Position numbers and translations under genes: made by a program
Source of the DNA: Scatophagus argus
Taxonomy: Eukaryota; Chordata; Actinopteri; Scatophagidae
NCBI RefSeq assembly: GCF_020382885.2
Contig: NC_058499.1
Coordinates: 13,997,872-14,061,871 of the forward strand
Length of the DNA: 64,000 nt
Reading direction: 5' to 3'
Shown: one piece after another, positions 49,624-64,000 of the stretch
Layout: every line of letters starts with the position of its first letter
Position numbering within the stretch: the first letter of the stretch is position 1
Notes under the pieces: model-generated
What the model was told of the DNA's origin: nothing
The model's database searches: none
The model's input: the letters and a program-made list of their open reading frames with translations, nothing else

Positions 49624-50990
49624 AGATTTAGCTGGACAGATGAGAGAGACTGAACACCACAGGACAGGACAGAAGATACAGACATTTGATCGATCAGCAT
49701 TTGGTCTTCCACCATGAATGTTCACCAAAAGGACAAGGCTGGTGGACAATATAATCATCTATGGGAACTTTAATATGTCGTGTTTTTTTTTCTTTTTTCT
49801 TTTATTATCAGTGCTATTACCATAGTATCTCTTTACATACTCTTTATTTTTCTCTTTTGTTTCCAGAGCTCTTATGTGGCAGCAGGTTGTAATCACATAT
49901 TGGGCTGCATGATGAGCAAATGGTCTGTTGAGGAAATTTCTTGGCAACAATGAATAGAGTGACAGAAGATGTTTTTTTTCACTTACTCCTGTCCAGGTAG
50001 CTTTTGCTGTAATGAACCACTTGTATAATTATCAAAATTAATTGTAGTTTTGGTTGAACCCAGGCTGGGGGGGTTATGATAATATTACATTAGAGCTTTG
50101 GTGAAGGACAACTTGTATGCTTCTACAAGCTGTTCATCTCCACTACCCTTCATGGATATTTGATTCCCTTGCAGAACTGACCCTTTGCTCTTCATTTTTA
50201 TGTCCTCAATCTCATGCCAACTGATTTCTGGAGAGGCCTGTGATCTGTAGACTGAGATGAATGAGGATTGGGATGATTTCACAGATAGATTTTGTTAGTG
50301 TGGAACCACATGGCCTTCCAGTGAATTGATCCAAAAAGGAACAGTGTGCCTTCTGGTCCCCCTTCTGAGATCTGACTAACATTTTCCTTATCTCATTCTT
50401 AAGCCATGCTCACTCCTAAGATGCTTTACTGACTCTTTACCTTTTGAAAGACAAAATAATGCAATAAGACTCTTCCTTCCTTTTGTGCTGCAGTGTTTGC
50501 TGTGGTGCAACAGAACTACACCACTATAAAAATTGATTCTTTACAACTTCAGCCAGAACTGGACCAGGAAGTTGATTCTGGTTGCAAATTTTAGAATTTG
50601 TGCTCACTCCTCTTCCTTCCTTTTTTAATGACCACCCTGAAAGATGGACTTAATAAAAAGTTCTTCTATCCACTCTAACAGAAAAAAAAACATAAAAGGA
50701 GGAAGGAAGCATCTTTTCAATGTTGCCACATGTCCAGTGTCAGTGCAACGCAGTTCAGTTGAGGTTTTGTTGGGGGTTTTTTTGGCAGTGGCTTGGTACT
50801 GAGTTTGTTTTACTGTCTGAAGGCAAGTACTGCATTCTTTAAATATTGTACCCCTTTTGAAACCCAAAGCATACATATTAATTTGTTTGTATACATTCCA
50901 ACCCATGCTTGCAAGTGCTGGAGCAGCCACTCTTAAATTTATTTGCTAAAAATATTTTACAAAAAAAGTTCTGAATAAAGCCAGTGTTAA
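49624..50990 (+). other. 3' UTR of the class II Arf gene
   Basis: About 1.35 kb between the stop codon and a well-placed AATAAA (50974-50979) followed by A-rich sequence. No convincing ORF. The assignment rests on the absence of earlier strong poly(A) signals and of any other gene. Confidence 0.55.
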
Positions 50991-53081
50991 AAAAAAATAA
51001 GCGTTTTGGGCTCCTTGTTGAGGACAGGCACTCGTCATCTAACATATTACCTAGACTTTTTCTTACTACTATATTTATAGTTTATAATAAGTCACTTAAA
51101 AACCAGCTTCTTCTATCAGGATCTGTGCCTGATAAGAGGAAGTGAAGTGTTACAAACTGTCTTCAGGTCTGTGACTTCAGGCACAGATTTTGTCACCAGC
51201 CTGTCTTTGGTTAAATATGATTCACTTTAAAATTGCACACTTACTGAAGCTTTCTATATATTTACATCGTTAATGTCTTTGTTTACAGTAGTCTGCACAG
51301 AAGAACTAAAGCATATTGAAAATATCTCCAGGCAGCTGTCACAGTTAAAAATAATACATCTAAAATGTCTATCAGTGTTGGAGAGAAATGCAGAGAGAAC
51401 ATGTTAGCACATTAATTTACATGGTGTATGTTTGTCACATATTAAGGTTATAAATTCATTAAGCAAACATGTTTACTGAATGAGAATCTGTTGCACTTTA
51501 CATTGTTGTTACAGTGAAAGTGCACGGTAAACAGAACACTGTATCAAAAATGCTTTTTAATTATACTCATTTTGGCCATGTAGGCGTCTGTTGAAACTTA
51601 AAGGAACACTTAAAATTTGTCTTCAAGTTTATAACCAGGCTCACACATGCGAGCAGACAATCTGACATTAACATTTACAGAGCGTGGAGTTTATTTCCAC
51701 AGTACATCAATACAAGCATTACAGTATCAAACATGCATGGGTGAGACACAGACGTCAGCATGATAAGCAATATTTAAATTGTCAAATGGCAGATGTAGAC
51801 AAGGGGAGAAAGTGGAAAACAAAAATGACAATTTAACTTTGTGATGCCTTAAGTAAGTTGTCATTTTGACCAGCAGAGAAAAAAATTCAGAGAAATAGTT
51901 AACGATGGTAAATGATTTGGAAGACTTATCTCTAAAATTAAAATAAGAAAACAGATCAAGTTGCAAGAAGCTGATGGTGTGTTCGTCATGTATTAATAAG
52001 ATAGAAACAAAAGGATGCAGGAGGAATCTCTTGGAGGGGTGGAGAAAATGTGCACATTACTACGTTCCGTTGTCACACACAATCTCTAAGACAGTAAGAG
52101 CTGTACGTCTTGTCTCTTCTAAAATTTCCACTAAAATCTATTAACAGTGCTCTTTTCTCTGTAACAAATGATGTCAAACTAGCTTTGTGTTCTCAGTTAA
52201 AACATAATTCCTCATGAAGAATGTTAACACGGCTTCAGCAAGAAAGCAAAAAAAATTTTTTGCATTTGTCCACAGCATGGGCCATGGCTAGTGAGTTACA
52301 CCATATCTTTTATGTGGCAATGATTTTTTTTCTGAAGAGGAGAAGAGAAAGAGGGGAAAATGAGACAGAGGGCTAGTTTGATTAACATCAAAATCATGTT
52401 GTCCCCATTGCTGCACTGCAGGGGGCGACATGTCCAGAGCCGCTCCTGCAGACACGGGGTGATCCACAATGGTACAAAACGACAGTCCTGTCATATGTAT
52501 GTCAGTTTTCTGGCATGCCTGATCCTTAAGATGAAATCATTGCAGTGAAAGAAATTTCATAGATTTTAGTTTTTTCAATAACTTCTTGTTATGGGGTCAT
52601 CATTCAATATCTTTAAATGCGTTCAGATAGCTGGTAAGAGAAGAGAGCAACAGTTCTGCTGTGTTTGGATATGAGATGAGGATACACAAACAACATTACA
52701 TTCTTCTTTCAGAGTAACACAAACCCTATTGGTGCTTATTAACAGCAGTGAGATCAACCAGTCATTTTCTCTGCATTCCAGTCTCGATAAAATCATGCAG
52801 ATGAAGCTGTGGCTTGGTGGCAGGTAATTAGGACCTTCATACACTGTATTTACAGGTGAAGGTATAAGCATCATATAATTGGCTTGCCATAATGTGTGAA
52901 TGTCTGTTCTAATGTATTTATGACAGCTAATCAGGCTTAGGGAAGCTGGGTCAGCACATAGTTGTGTATGTGTGTGTGTGTGTGTGTGTATCTGTAAGCA
53001 GCAGGGTGGGTCAGCTTCGAGGAGCACATGTGTAGCTTTTTCTTCATGTTCCTGTACTCTAAAACTCTCGAAATACATTAA
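50991..53081. other. Intergenic region between the Arf gene and ptpdc1
   Basis: AT-rich sequence with a (TG)n run at about 52964-52989. The longest minus-strand ORF (about 151 codons, 52623-53078) owes its His/Thr stretch to that repeat and looks like chance. No gene recognised. Confidence 0.6.
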
Positions 53082-53120
53082 ATGGGATTTAAAGCTTCAC
53101 TGTCCAACATAATCGACAAG
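53082..53120 (+). other. Candidate 5' exon of ptpdc1 with an upstream ATG
   Basis: An ATG in AAATGGGATTT opens 13 codons and then meets a strong donor, ACAAG|GTAAGT. Spliced to the acceptor at 53492, this frame would overlap the ptpdc1 start in a different frame, making it an upstream ORF and not the protein's N-terminus. Whether the exon is transcribed is unknown. Confidence 0.35.
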
Positions 53121-53493
53121 GTAAGTTTTAAATCAGATCATATGAGATTAATATACACAATACAATGTAAGTAAAGTATTCTTGATACTTTGTAGATATC
53201 CTTTCCTGTCCTATGGCTTCTTTTATAACTTATTGCATTTTGTGTACAGAACATTTATAATAAATACATCTGAAGCACAAGCTAAGTCAGATTCCTGTAC
53301 AATATGTAAAATGACTACAAAAGAAAACAACAAGTACCAGTTTAACAAGGTGTATCACTGCCAAAAAAAAGCTCACATACACCAACAAGAAGGTGGCTGG
53401 CATTAGGTTGTTAGATGGTCAAGTTGGGGCATAGTCCTTTTCATCTTCCGTGTGATTGCTCGGGCTGATGTTAGGGGTTTCCCATTGTGCAGG

Positions 53494-56400
53494 ATGATGC
53501 CGACCTTGACCTCACACATACCAGTGCCACGACCTTCCTACACTCAGGCAAGGGAGAACCTGGTAAAGGCGATCCCACCCAAGCTCCTCTGTCTGCTGGG
53601 CTGTGGAGGAAAAGACTGCCGCTATGAAGGGCCTGAGTGCTGGAAACCAAACCAACAGGTCATTCGAGGACTTTTCTCCTCCTGGTAAGACTATGTGACT
53701 GCAGTCTCATAGATTTTGCGATGCTATATATTTGTTGTACCAAAGTGGTAGATTACGGATTGTGAACTTCTTCCTATTGCAGGGTCACAGATGATATTAT
53801 TGCCATGGCACGACCATCCAATCATCTAATTGAGAAGTACAACATCATAGAACAATTTCGAAGGTTATCACTGTTCATTATTACTCCTGTAATGTTTGTG
53901 TGGTTCTCCCGTGTGTCTATGCAGCACGTGGATATGTGTGATACATGAGTAGCTGTAGGAATTATGAGCCTTCATTAAAGCTGTGACAACATTAGCATCC
54001 CCTATTGTACAACATCCTGTCCATGTACACATAATTAGAGGAAAACAAGTGGGGAACTAATCTAGATTTAATTGTGCCAAAAAACAAGAACTTTTGCTTT
54101 ATTTATTGGGTAAAGTGATAAGTCATCTGACATAATTACACCATTTCATATTATGTCATTCATTTCCTCCAATTGTGGACACATTATTACGCAACAATAA
54201 ATATTCTGAGACTAAAACACAGCACTCATGTCAACTGTGTTCATAATTTATGACTCAGGTTGAACGTCAGATCGATAATCAACATGCAGCTTCCAGGAGA
54301 GCATGCTCACTGTGGACCACCCCTTGACCCTGAAAGTGGTTTCACCTACTCTCCCCAGATCTTCATGGAGAATGACAGTGAGATCTATATTATTTATAAT
54401 TAGGTATTTTCCTGATAAGATGATTTTTGGTTAAAACTCTTAAAGACCTTCACACACTTAAAGACTTTCCCTAAATTTGTACCACTCACAAAGTGGGAGG
54501 TGTAAAGAAGCAGAAACAGGTAAGGTAAGGTGAGAAAATGTGATGAGAGACAGCTGTGATTTGTGTAAGGCAGCAATGTTTCTACATTATGAGGTAGCCT
54601 ATGTACACAACTAATCTCAGTTAATGTTCATTTTGTTCCTAAAAGTATTCATCTGTGCACGTTTTTGTATATTTGCAGTTTACTTTTACAACTTTGGGAT
54701 GCCAGATTTCGGTGTGTCCTCTCTTGTTGGTGTAATTGATGGTGTGAAGGTTTTGGCCTTTGCAGTAAGAGAAGGAAGAGTGGCTGTGCACTGCCATGCA
54801 GGTCTAGGCAGGACAGGTACAAATAAACATACATGCATACTGTATCCACTGTTCATGTACACACTGTGTATGTGTGTCAGCTCATGCACATGTAATGCTC
54901 TCATGCATGTTCAATGTGTTTGTCTGTACTTCTCTACCTAACAGGTGTCCTGATAGCCTGTTACTTGATTTACACCCTGCGCATCAGCCCGAGCGAGGCT
55001 GTCCACTATGTGCGGATAAAACGGCCTCGCTCTATCCAAACTCGAGCACAGATCAGCCAGGTGTTTGACTTTGCTCGCTTGCTTGGTACGCAGCTAGTTC
55101 AGTACCCAGACCTCAGTCTGCGGCACGGAGCCCCTTTCACCCTGCAGCACTATCTAAACCGACAGGCTCTACTGCTGCATGGTCAGGAGGCACGCACCCT
55201 CAGACATACACCAAAGGTCAGGACTTCATTATACTACATTAGTCCTGTCATGCGCATACCTGACGATGTTGTAGAACACTTGATCTCTTCCTCTTACCTG
55301 ACCTCTCCTTGACTGTCTCGTTAGGTGGTGTACCTCCTGTGTGTGCGTCTCTCCTGTTTAGCCCTGGGCCTCCCTGCTCCTCCAGACGTCCACGCTGAGC
55401 TGGAAAAGAGGTCAGCACTGAAGATCCTGAGCAGGACTGTGAGGGAGACCCTGGTGGCCAAACAGTACTTACCCCTACTGAGGGCAGGTCATAAGGGCTC
55501 GTGGATGGAGTCAGGGTCGTTGTCCTCCTGGGATGAGCCACTGGGATTCTTGGAGAGGAAGGGAGAGGTGCTGCTGGACAAACGCAGCTACAGTGACTCT
55601 GACCTCAGCAAGATTGCAGCACAGGAGGTCCAATTTTACATTAATCCTGCAGAATTAGATAAAGTCTCTGTATGTAAAATGTGTTCAGGGGCTTTTCTCA
55701 CTTTGCTGCATTCTGTCTTGAAGGATCCAGAGTTGAGTCCATACTCCAATCCAGCGCTTGGAAATGAAAGACAGTGGCGTGTGCAGGATCTGATACGAAC
55801 AGTTAGTCCGATTCTTGCTACACTTTCTCCAGGCCACCAGACCACCAAAAAGGAAACCCGTATCAACGTCCCAATATCTAGCATGAGAACAAGCACCAAC
55901 TGTACTAAAAGGTCTAAGGGCACAACTAAAAAGGCACTTCCCAAATACAGCTCCAACATTGAGGTAACTGAGTCTCACTGTGAGGTAAGGTGATGATAAG
56001 GGAAGCCTTGATGTGAATATTTGAGAACATTCTGATCTCTGTCATATAAAGCTGTGTAGGAATCCACATAATCCAGGCCCAACCTCAATCGCCCGTGCTG
56101 TTGCTAAGGCAATGGCAGACCAAGGTCCTCCAGGAGAGACCACTCTGCAAAGATCGGCTCTGCTGCAGGTCCAGACCTGGTTTCACATCAAAACACATCA
56201 CTTTGACTTTGAAATCTGAAGGTACTGAATTAATACTGTCACTCATCTTTTAAACAGGAGGAACTGAACAGTAGTGACTGTGGCTGGGCTCTGCTGGTAA
56301 CCGAGTCAGATCCTCATGTTCTCAGTTGTCTGTTGTGGACCTGGCTGGACAAGTTAAGGGTCAGTTGCATAAAACAACATAATCCCAGCATTTTTAATTT

Positions 56401-57024
56401 AATACATCTTGATGTTTTGAATATCAGTTTACATTTTCCTTACTCTGGTGAACATCTTTCTCTCAATCCCATTCCTGTTTGCTCCAAACTCATCCAGGAG
56501 CCTGTTCTGAGTGCAGAGGATGTAGACAGGTTGAGTTGTGGAGCAAACAACAGGAAGCCTCTCAGTGTCCTTAAGAAGGTAAGGAAACTGATGAATGACT
56601 TGTGAGTGTTTTTCTTTTGCACTGTGGCAAAGATTTAAAAATTTATTTTTAATATTTCATCATTACAGCCACAAAGAGACACCATCTATTGTCTACTGAG
56701 CTGTGTGAGCATGGTGACCAGCCTGTGTCCACACAGGGAGGAGGCAGTGCTGCACCGACTGATGCGGACACTTACGAGGGTAAGACAAATCTGGGACGAC
56801 AGTACATGATCCCACATTTGTGGGTGTGTGCTATTGCTCCATCGGAAGAAGGTGAATAGTTTAGTTCAATAATTGCCTATTTCTTTTATAAAAACCAACA
56901 GCGCCCCCAAGAGGAAGTGGCAGGCCTTGTAACCTTGATGAAGGTCCTGAAGGCGAGCTTGAAAGAGACCACCCACAACTACAGACACCTCACGAGGGCC
57001 TGTAGCACCAATGCCACACTTTAA
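53494..57024 (+). CDS. ptpdc1: Protein tyrosine phosphatase domain-containing protein 1
   Basis: Dual-specificity-type phosphatase linked in human cells to centrosome and cilium function. Eleven exons: 53494-53684, 53783-53863, 54259-54377, 54679-54816, 54945-55216, 55325-55984, 56052-56168, 56258-56359, 56498-56578, 56669-56779, 56902-57024; 665 codons including the stop (664 aa). The N-terminal module (CGGKDCRYEGPECW, SSWVTDDIIAMARPS) matches human ACGGRACKYENPARW and SSWVTDNILAMARPS. The catalytic P-loop HCHAGLGRTG (C-x5-R) is intact, with an upstream D in FGMPDFGV as candidate general acid. KRPRSIQTR follows. A variable linker contains RSYSDSDLSKI (human LSYSDSDLKRA). The C-terminal helical part includes SSDCGWALLVTESDPHVLSC and EPVLSAEDVD. 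The exon 55325-55984 end and the acceptor at 56051 rest on phase and on similarity. Either teleost paralogue (a or b) is possible. Confidence 0.93.
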
Positions 57025-60230
<3,206 letters not shown>

Positions 60231-61695
60231 TGTCACTTATGATCTCTTAACTTGACTGGAAATTCCCTCAGCAGTATCAAATAAACCTCGAAAAGGAATC
60301 TCAAGATTATGGAGAATCAGTCATTTCATTGCCACAGTTATATGCCTTGTTGTATTGATACTTTATCTGGGTAATGACCACTATCAGTATTTGAAGTAAA
60401 CTATACTCAATTGAAAAAGTTTCACCAGCGGCACATGTTTGACATTTGTATTTATGTAACGTGATTTTGAAGAAAATATTTCTGACAAGTTTTATTTTTT
60501 AAGGCAGATATTTCTTTAGAATACTGATATTATTATGTTGATTGTGATTAACCATTGCATTATTTACTGTCCTTAATTATAATTGGACATGTCATTAAGG
60601 CAAAAACTCTGATAACATTAAAGATGGCTCCAATTCATAGATGTCCCAATGAGTCATATCAGGAAGCCTGACTGAATTTGTCATCTGTTTGTGAATTTTT
60701 GAGCAGTTTATGGGGAAAACATGCAGTGTTCAGATATGCAAATCTGCTACAAGACAATCCACCAGGTGGTGAGGCGATAATTATTACCAATGATGACTCT
60801 AATAGAGTTTGAACTCTGAATTTAAATATTCCTTAAATTAATTATTGTTTGTTTAATGTCTTATTTAAATTGAATTAATTTGTATGAATTTGCAGAAACG
60901 TCTTTCACATTGACAGAAAAGTTTGATGTATTCATTAATGCACACAAAATCCTTAATCACCCATTGCAGTTATTTTAGTATTTAAATGGTAATGGGAATA
61001 AATAAATAAAAACTGCAATGAACGAAATTAGGAGACTCGTGCAGCATTTTGACAGGCACATGTAAGGACAGCAGGAACCATGACGAAGCGGTCCTTCGAG
61101 CGTCCCCGTTGCATAGAAACGAAAGCCGTCGGGTAATCGTGCAACACTACAAACTTTTATTATCTGGACACTTAGATAAGTATAGAAAATCAGTCAGCTT
61201 TTCCTCATAGACCAAAAATGGTACCTGGATAATGGTACTTTGGATAAATAGCCTTGGTTAACAAATGCTGTCAACACTAATTGAGTTAGCAGCGCTAGCC
61301 GACTGTTAACTAACCTTATCCTAGCCGTCGTTGTCTCCTTCGGATGCGCAGGCTGCGCGGTAAGTTAGCGGATATGTTACTTATGAGGGACCCAACAAAC
61401 AAATGTAGCTAATCAATGGCCGTCTTTGTACTGTTCCTGGATTCAGCCAACACCAGTTTTGTTGATGTAAAGACCGAACCGACGAACGAAGTGAAATGCA
61501 CGATATCAAATCGAAAAGCTCAATGTTAACCTCAGCTAACCAGTGGTTAGCTAGTTAACATCATTCTCGCCAGTATATCTCGGATGCTAGCTAACTGTTG
61601 GAGCTTATGTCGTTTTCCAGGTATTTGTAAATTCAGCTAGGCTAGCGATACAACCGTCTTTCTCCAAACGATAGAAAGTTAAAAAAAAGAAGGAA
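60231..61695. promoter_or_regulatory. odf3b 3' end and rabl2 promoter / 5' UTR
   Basis: After the odf3b poly(A) signal comes about 750 bp of AT-rich DNA without recognised content. From about 61060 the sequence becomes CpG-richer, holds an X-box-like site (61108-61120) and a probable non-coding first exon ending at GCGCG|GTAAGT (61359), with an acceptor CCAG at 61620 before the coding exon. Confidence 0.55.
61108..61120. promoter_or_regulatory. Imperfect X-box upstream of rabl2
   Basis: GTTGCATAGAAAC has two RFX half-site-like arms (GTTGC and GAAAC) but departs from the consensus in one arm and in spacing. Plausible because RABL2 is a ciliary gene; weak on sequence alone. Confidence 0.3.
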
Positions 61696-63671
61696 ATGGC
61701 TGGCGACTTTAGCAACATATCTGAACTGGACCAAAAGAAGTACGATGCAGACGAACAAGTGAAGATCATCTGCCTAGGAGACAGCGCAGTTGGTAAATCT
61801 AAGTGAGTGTTATCTGTAATTTTTGGCTCCTTGTCGCTCTTTTGTGTCTCATAATATTTTTTAAACTTCCTCTGTTGCCTTGTTGTTGCGTGACTGTTTT
61901 TCTCTCTCTCATAGGCTGATGGAGAGGTTTCTCATGGATGAATAGTATCCTTTAGCATTTATAGAAATCATCTGCGTCGGGCATTCATTCTACCATAGTC
62001 ATCAAAGCAGTTGTCAGGACATGAACATGTTGTTTAAGGTCCAGCCGGCTTGTCTCCAACAAAGCACATTGTGAGGTTATGATCCTTAATTGTGTCTGCA
62101 GTCGTCCCCAGCAGTTGTCAACTTATGCTTTGACTCTCTACAAACACACAGCCACTGTAGGAAACAAGACAGTAGCGGTCGGTATGTACTGTGGGCAACA
62201 CTTTTATTTTGCTCTCAGTGACGACGTGTTTGTAATGCTTATATGAGCAGGGTTGTTCATTTATTTGTTTCTGGTTTACAGATTTCTGGGACACTGCTGG
62301 TCAGGAGAGATTTCAGAGCATGCATCCTTCATACTACCACAAAGCACATGCATGCATCATGGTAGGACACACTTGATTTTAAAACAGGTGCTTTTCACTA
62401 ATCATTGAGCCTTTGTAGGTAGGTGAACTGAGAATAAATTACCATAAAACGTTTTCAGAAAAGCAAGGAATCAGTTGTTTCAGATTGACTACTTCCCATA
62501 AAATGTCTAAAATATCCAAATATTTTTATATTTATTTACACCTATACTACTTGGCCCTTCTTTGGGTGAAGGAAATGATGAAATATCACAATGCGTTCTG
62601 GTGAAAATGCATCCGTACAATTTAAGATGAGGATGGGGATATTCTCACAAAGGTGTTAAGAAGTACAGCTGGGGAGGAGCCACACTCCTACTATTTTGGA
62701 AACTTCTCTTTTTTTCCTTTTAGGTTTTTGATGTTCAAAGGAAGATCACATATAAGAATCTTGCTAACTGGTACAAGGAGCTGAGAGAGTATAGGCCACA
62801 GATACCCTGTTGTGTGGTTGCCAACAAAATTGATGGTGGGTCTGGCTCTGACACAGTGCACATTGCAACAAATATTTCTTTCTTAGGATTATATTAAAGG
62901 TGAATGCTACAGCAGGATAAACATCCATCTGATTCATTGTTTAACCAACAACACTGAATGGAGGAATATAAATGTGATCATGTTTGTTTTTTTTTTTTTC
63001 ATGTCTGCAGCTGATTTGAAGGTGACACAGAGAAGCTTTAACTTTGGGAAGAAGCAAGGTCTTCCGTTTTACTTTGTGTCTGCTGCTGATGGGACTAATG
63101 TTGTTAAGGTTTGAACTTTTTTTCTCACAATATTAATATCAGTGATCCTTATGTACATGTCTCCAGTGTTGCAAAATACAAAAAAGTCACAAGCCAACAA
63201 AAACTCACTCTTTCCTTTTATGGTTTCAGTAGTTATCTTAAATCCCTATGCAGATATGAATGTAGCTAAACTTCCAACAAGTTACTGCAAAATGTACTTA
63301 AACTAATTGTTTAATTACATACAGTTCACTACTCCCCAACACTGCATTTATTCATGTATTTAAAAATCCCATTAGTATTTATTTTTTTTATTTTTTTTCA
63401 GGTAACTGTGTATAATCTTGTTGGTCATTGCCAACATGGGGTTACAACAGCACTGACTGTGTTCCTTTACAAGCCAAAATATCCAATTAATTCAGCCTCT
63501 AATTCAGTACAATCTAATAAATTGTCCAGATACTTGAAATGCTTGTGTGTTTATAGTTTATAGTTCTTACTGAAACTGTCACAGCAGATGTTCAGAGAGA
63601 TGATCAAGAGAGCAGTGGACTACAAGCAAAACCCCAGCGACTTCATGGACGAAGTGATGCAAGAATTAGAG
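61696..63671 (+). CDS. rabl2: RAB-like protein 2, ciliary GTPase (3' end outside window)
   Basis: Rab-like GTPase that, recruited by CEP19 and bound to IFT-B, promotes entry of intraflagellar transport trains into the cilium; needed for sperm tails in mouse. Exons seen: 61696-61802, 61915-61944, 62102-62181, 62282-62361, 62724-62835, 63011-63108, 63588-63671 (197 codons). MAGDFSNISELDQKKYDADE parallels human MAEDKTKPSELDQGKYDADD. GTP-binding motifs: GDSAVGKS, DFWDTAGQERFQSMH, VVANKID and VSAADGTNV. RPQQLSTYALTLYKHTATV and FMDEVMQELE are family-typical. The second exon is only 30 bp. The acidic C-terminal tail of the human protein is not found; an acceptor at 63958 leads to only 12 codons (SQSFGLKTCLSR) and may not be used, so the last exon probably lies beyond 64000. 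Confidence 0.95.
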
Positions 63672-64000
63672 GTACACTTCTCATGCTCATTTATTAAGCT
63701 GGCAGTTTTATACAACCCCTGTGTAAGGATTTTTACTGAAAACGATAAAATAAAAACTCTATCATGCAGTACTTGATGTAAGAAGCTCCACAATTTGTTT
63801 ATAATCTGCTATTGTTGATTTGTGTAATAGAAATGTTTCAGACACTTACTCCAAAATTGGAGTATTTATGAACTCCAAAGCATTTACTTTTAATGAGTTT
63901 TTTTCTTCATGTGGAAAATTCATGGACTAAATTCCTTTCTTTGCTGCTGAATGAGCAGTCTCAGAGTTTTGGACTGAAAACGTGTTTGTCTCGATGACTT

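Noticed and set aside
52623-53078. 151-codon minus-strand ORF with a His/Thr repeat
   Set aside because: The repeat is a (TG)n microsatellite read in frame; the remainder resembles no known protein.
63959-63997. Last exon of rabl2 ending in SQSFGLKTCLSR
   Set aside because: The acceptor is usable, but the peptide does not resemble the acidic RABL2 tail; a further exon outside the window is more likely.

Overview
This window is nuclear DNA of a ray-finned fish, most likely an acanthomorph (perch-like) teleost. Genes are compact and multi-exon with GT-AG introns, intergenic DNA is AT-rich, and the dispersed repeats are kinds I associate with such genomes: a tRNA-headed SINE in two copies, an L2/Maui-type LINE end, and a perciform element inside a terb1 intron. 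No bacterial, viral or CRISPR feature was seen.

Layout. pdp2 (minus, 174-2619) and terb1 (plus, 4185-12993) are divergent and share a 1.5 kb spacer; the same two genes are neighbours on human 16q22. Next come an unrecognised acidic, probably N-myristoylated protein (minus, 15938-16807) and tmem140 (plus, 18264-18854), head to head over a CpG-rich spacer. cyren (minus, 19749-20737) is tail to tail with tmem140; those two are adjacent on human 7q33. After 9.6 kb without a recognisable gene comes neto2 (plus, 30360-36673). Then follow a TMEM116-family seven-helix receptor (minus, 39870-44474), a class II Arf GTPase (plus, 45481-49623), ptpdc1 (plus, 53494-57024), odf3b/cimap1b (plus, 58896-60230) and rabl2 (plus, from 61696, running off the right edge). 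odf3b and rabl2 both lie at human 22q13.33.

The genes form no single pathway, but several belong to germ-cell and ciliary biology: terb1 tethers meiotic telomeres, odf3b belongs to a sperm-tail and ciliary microtubule family, rabl2 controls intraflagellar transport, and ptpdc1 is linked to cilia. A perfect RFX-type X-box lies upstream of terb1 and an imperfect one upstream of rabl2. The class II Arf has a cluster of ACGT-core sites upstream, including an exact Golgi-stress motif.

Exon models were built by hand from splice signals, reading-frame phase and remembered family sequences. Where all exons are given, lengths sum to whole codons. No alignment, expression data or database search was available.
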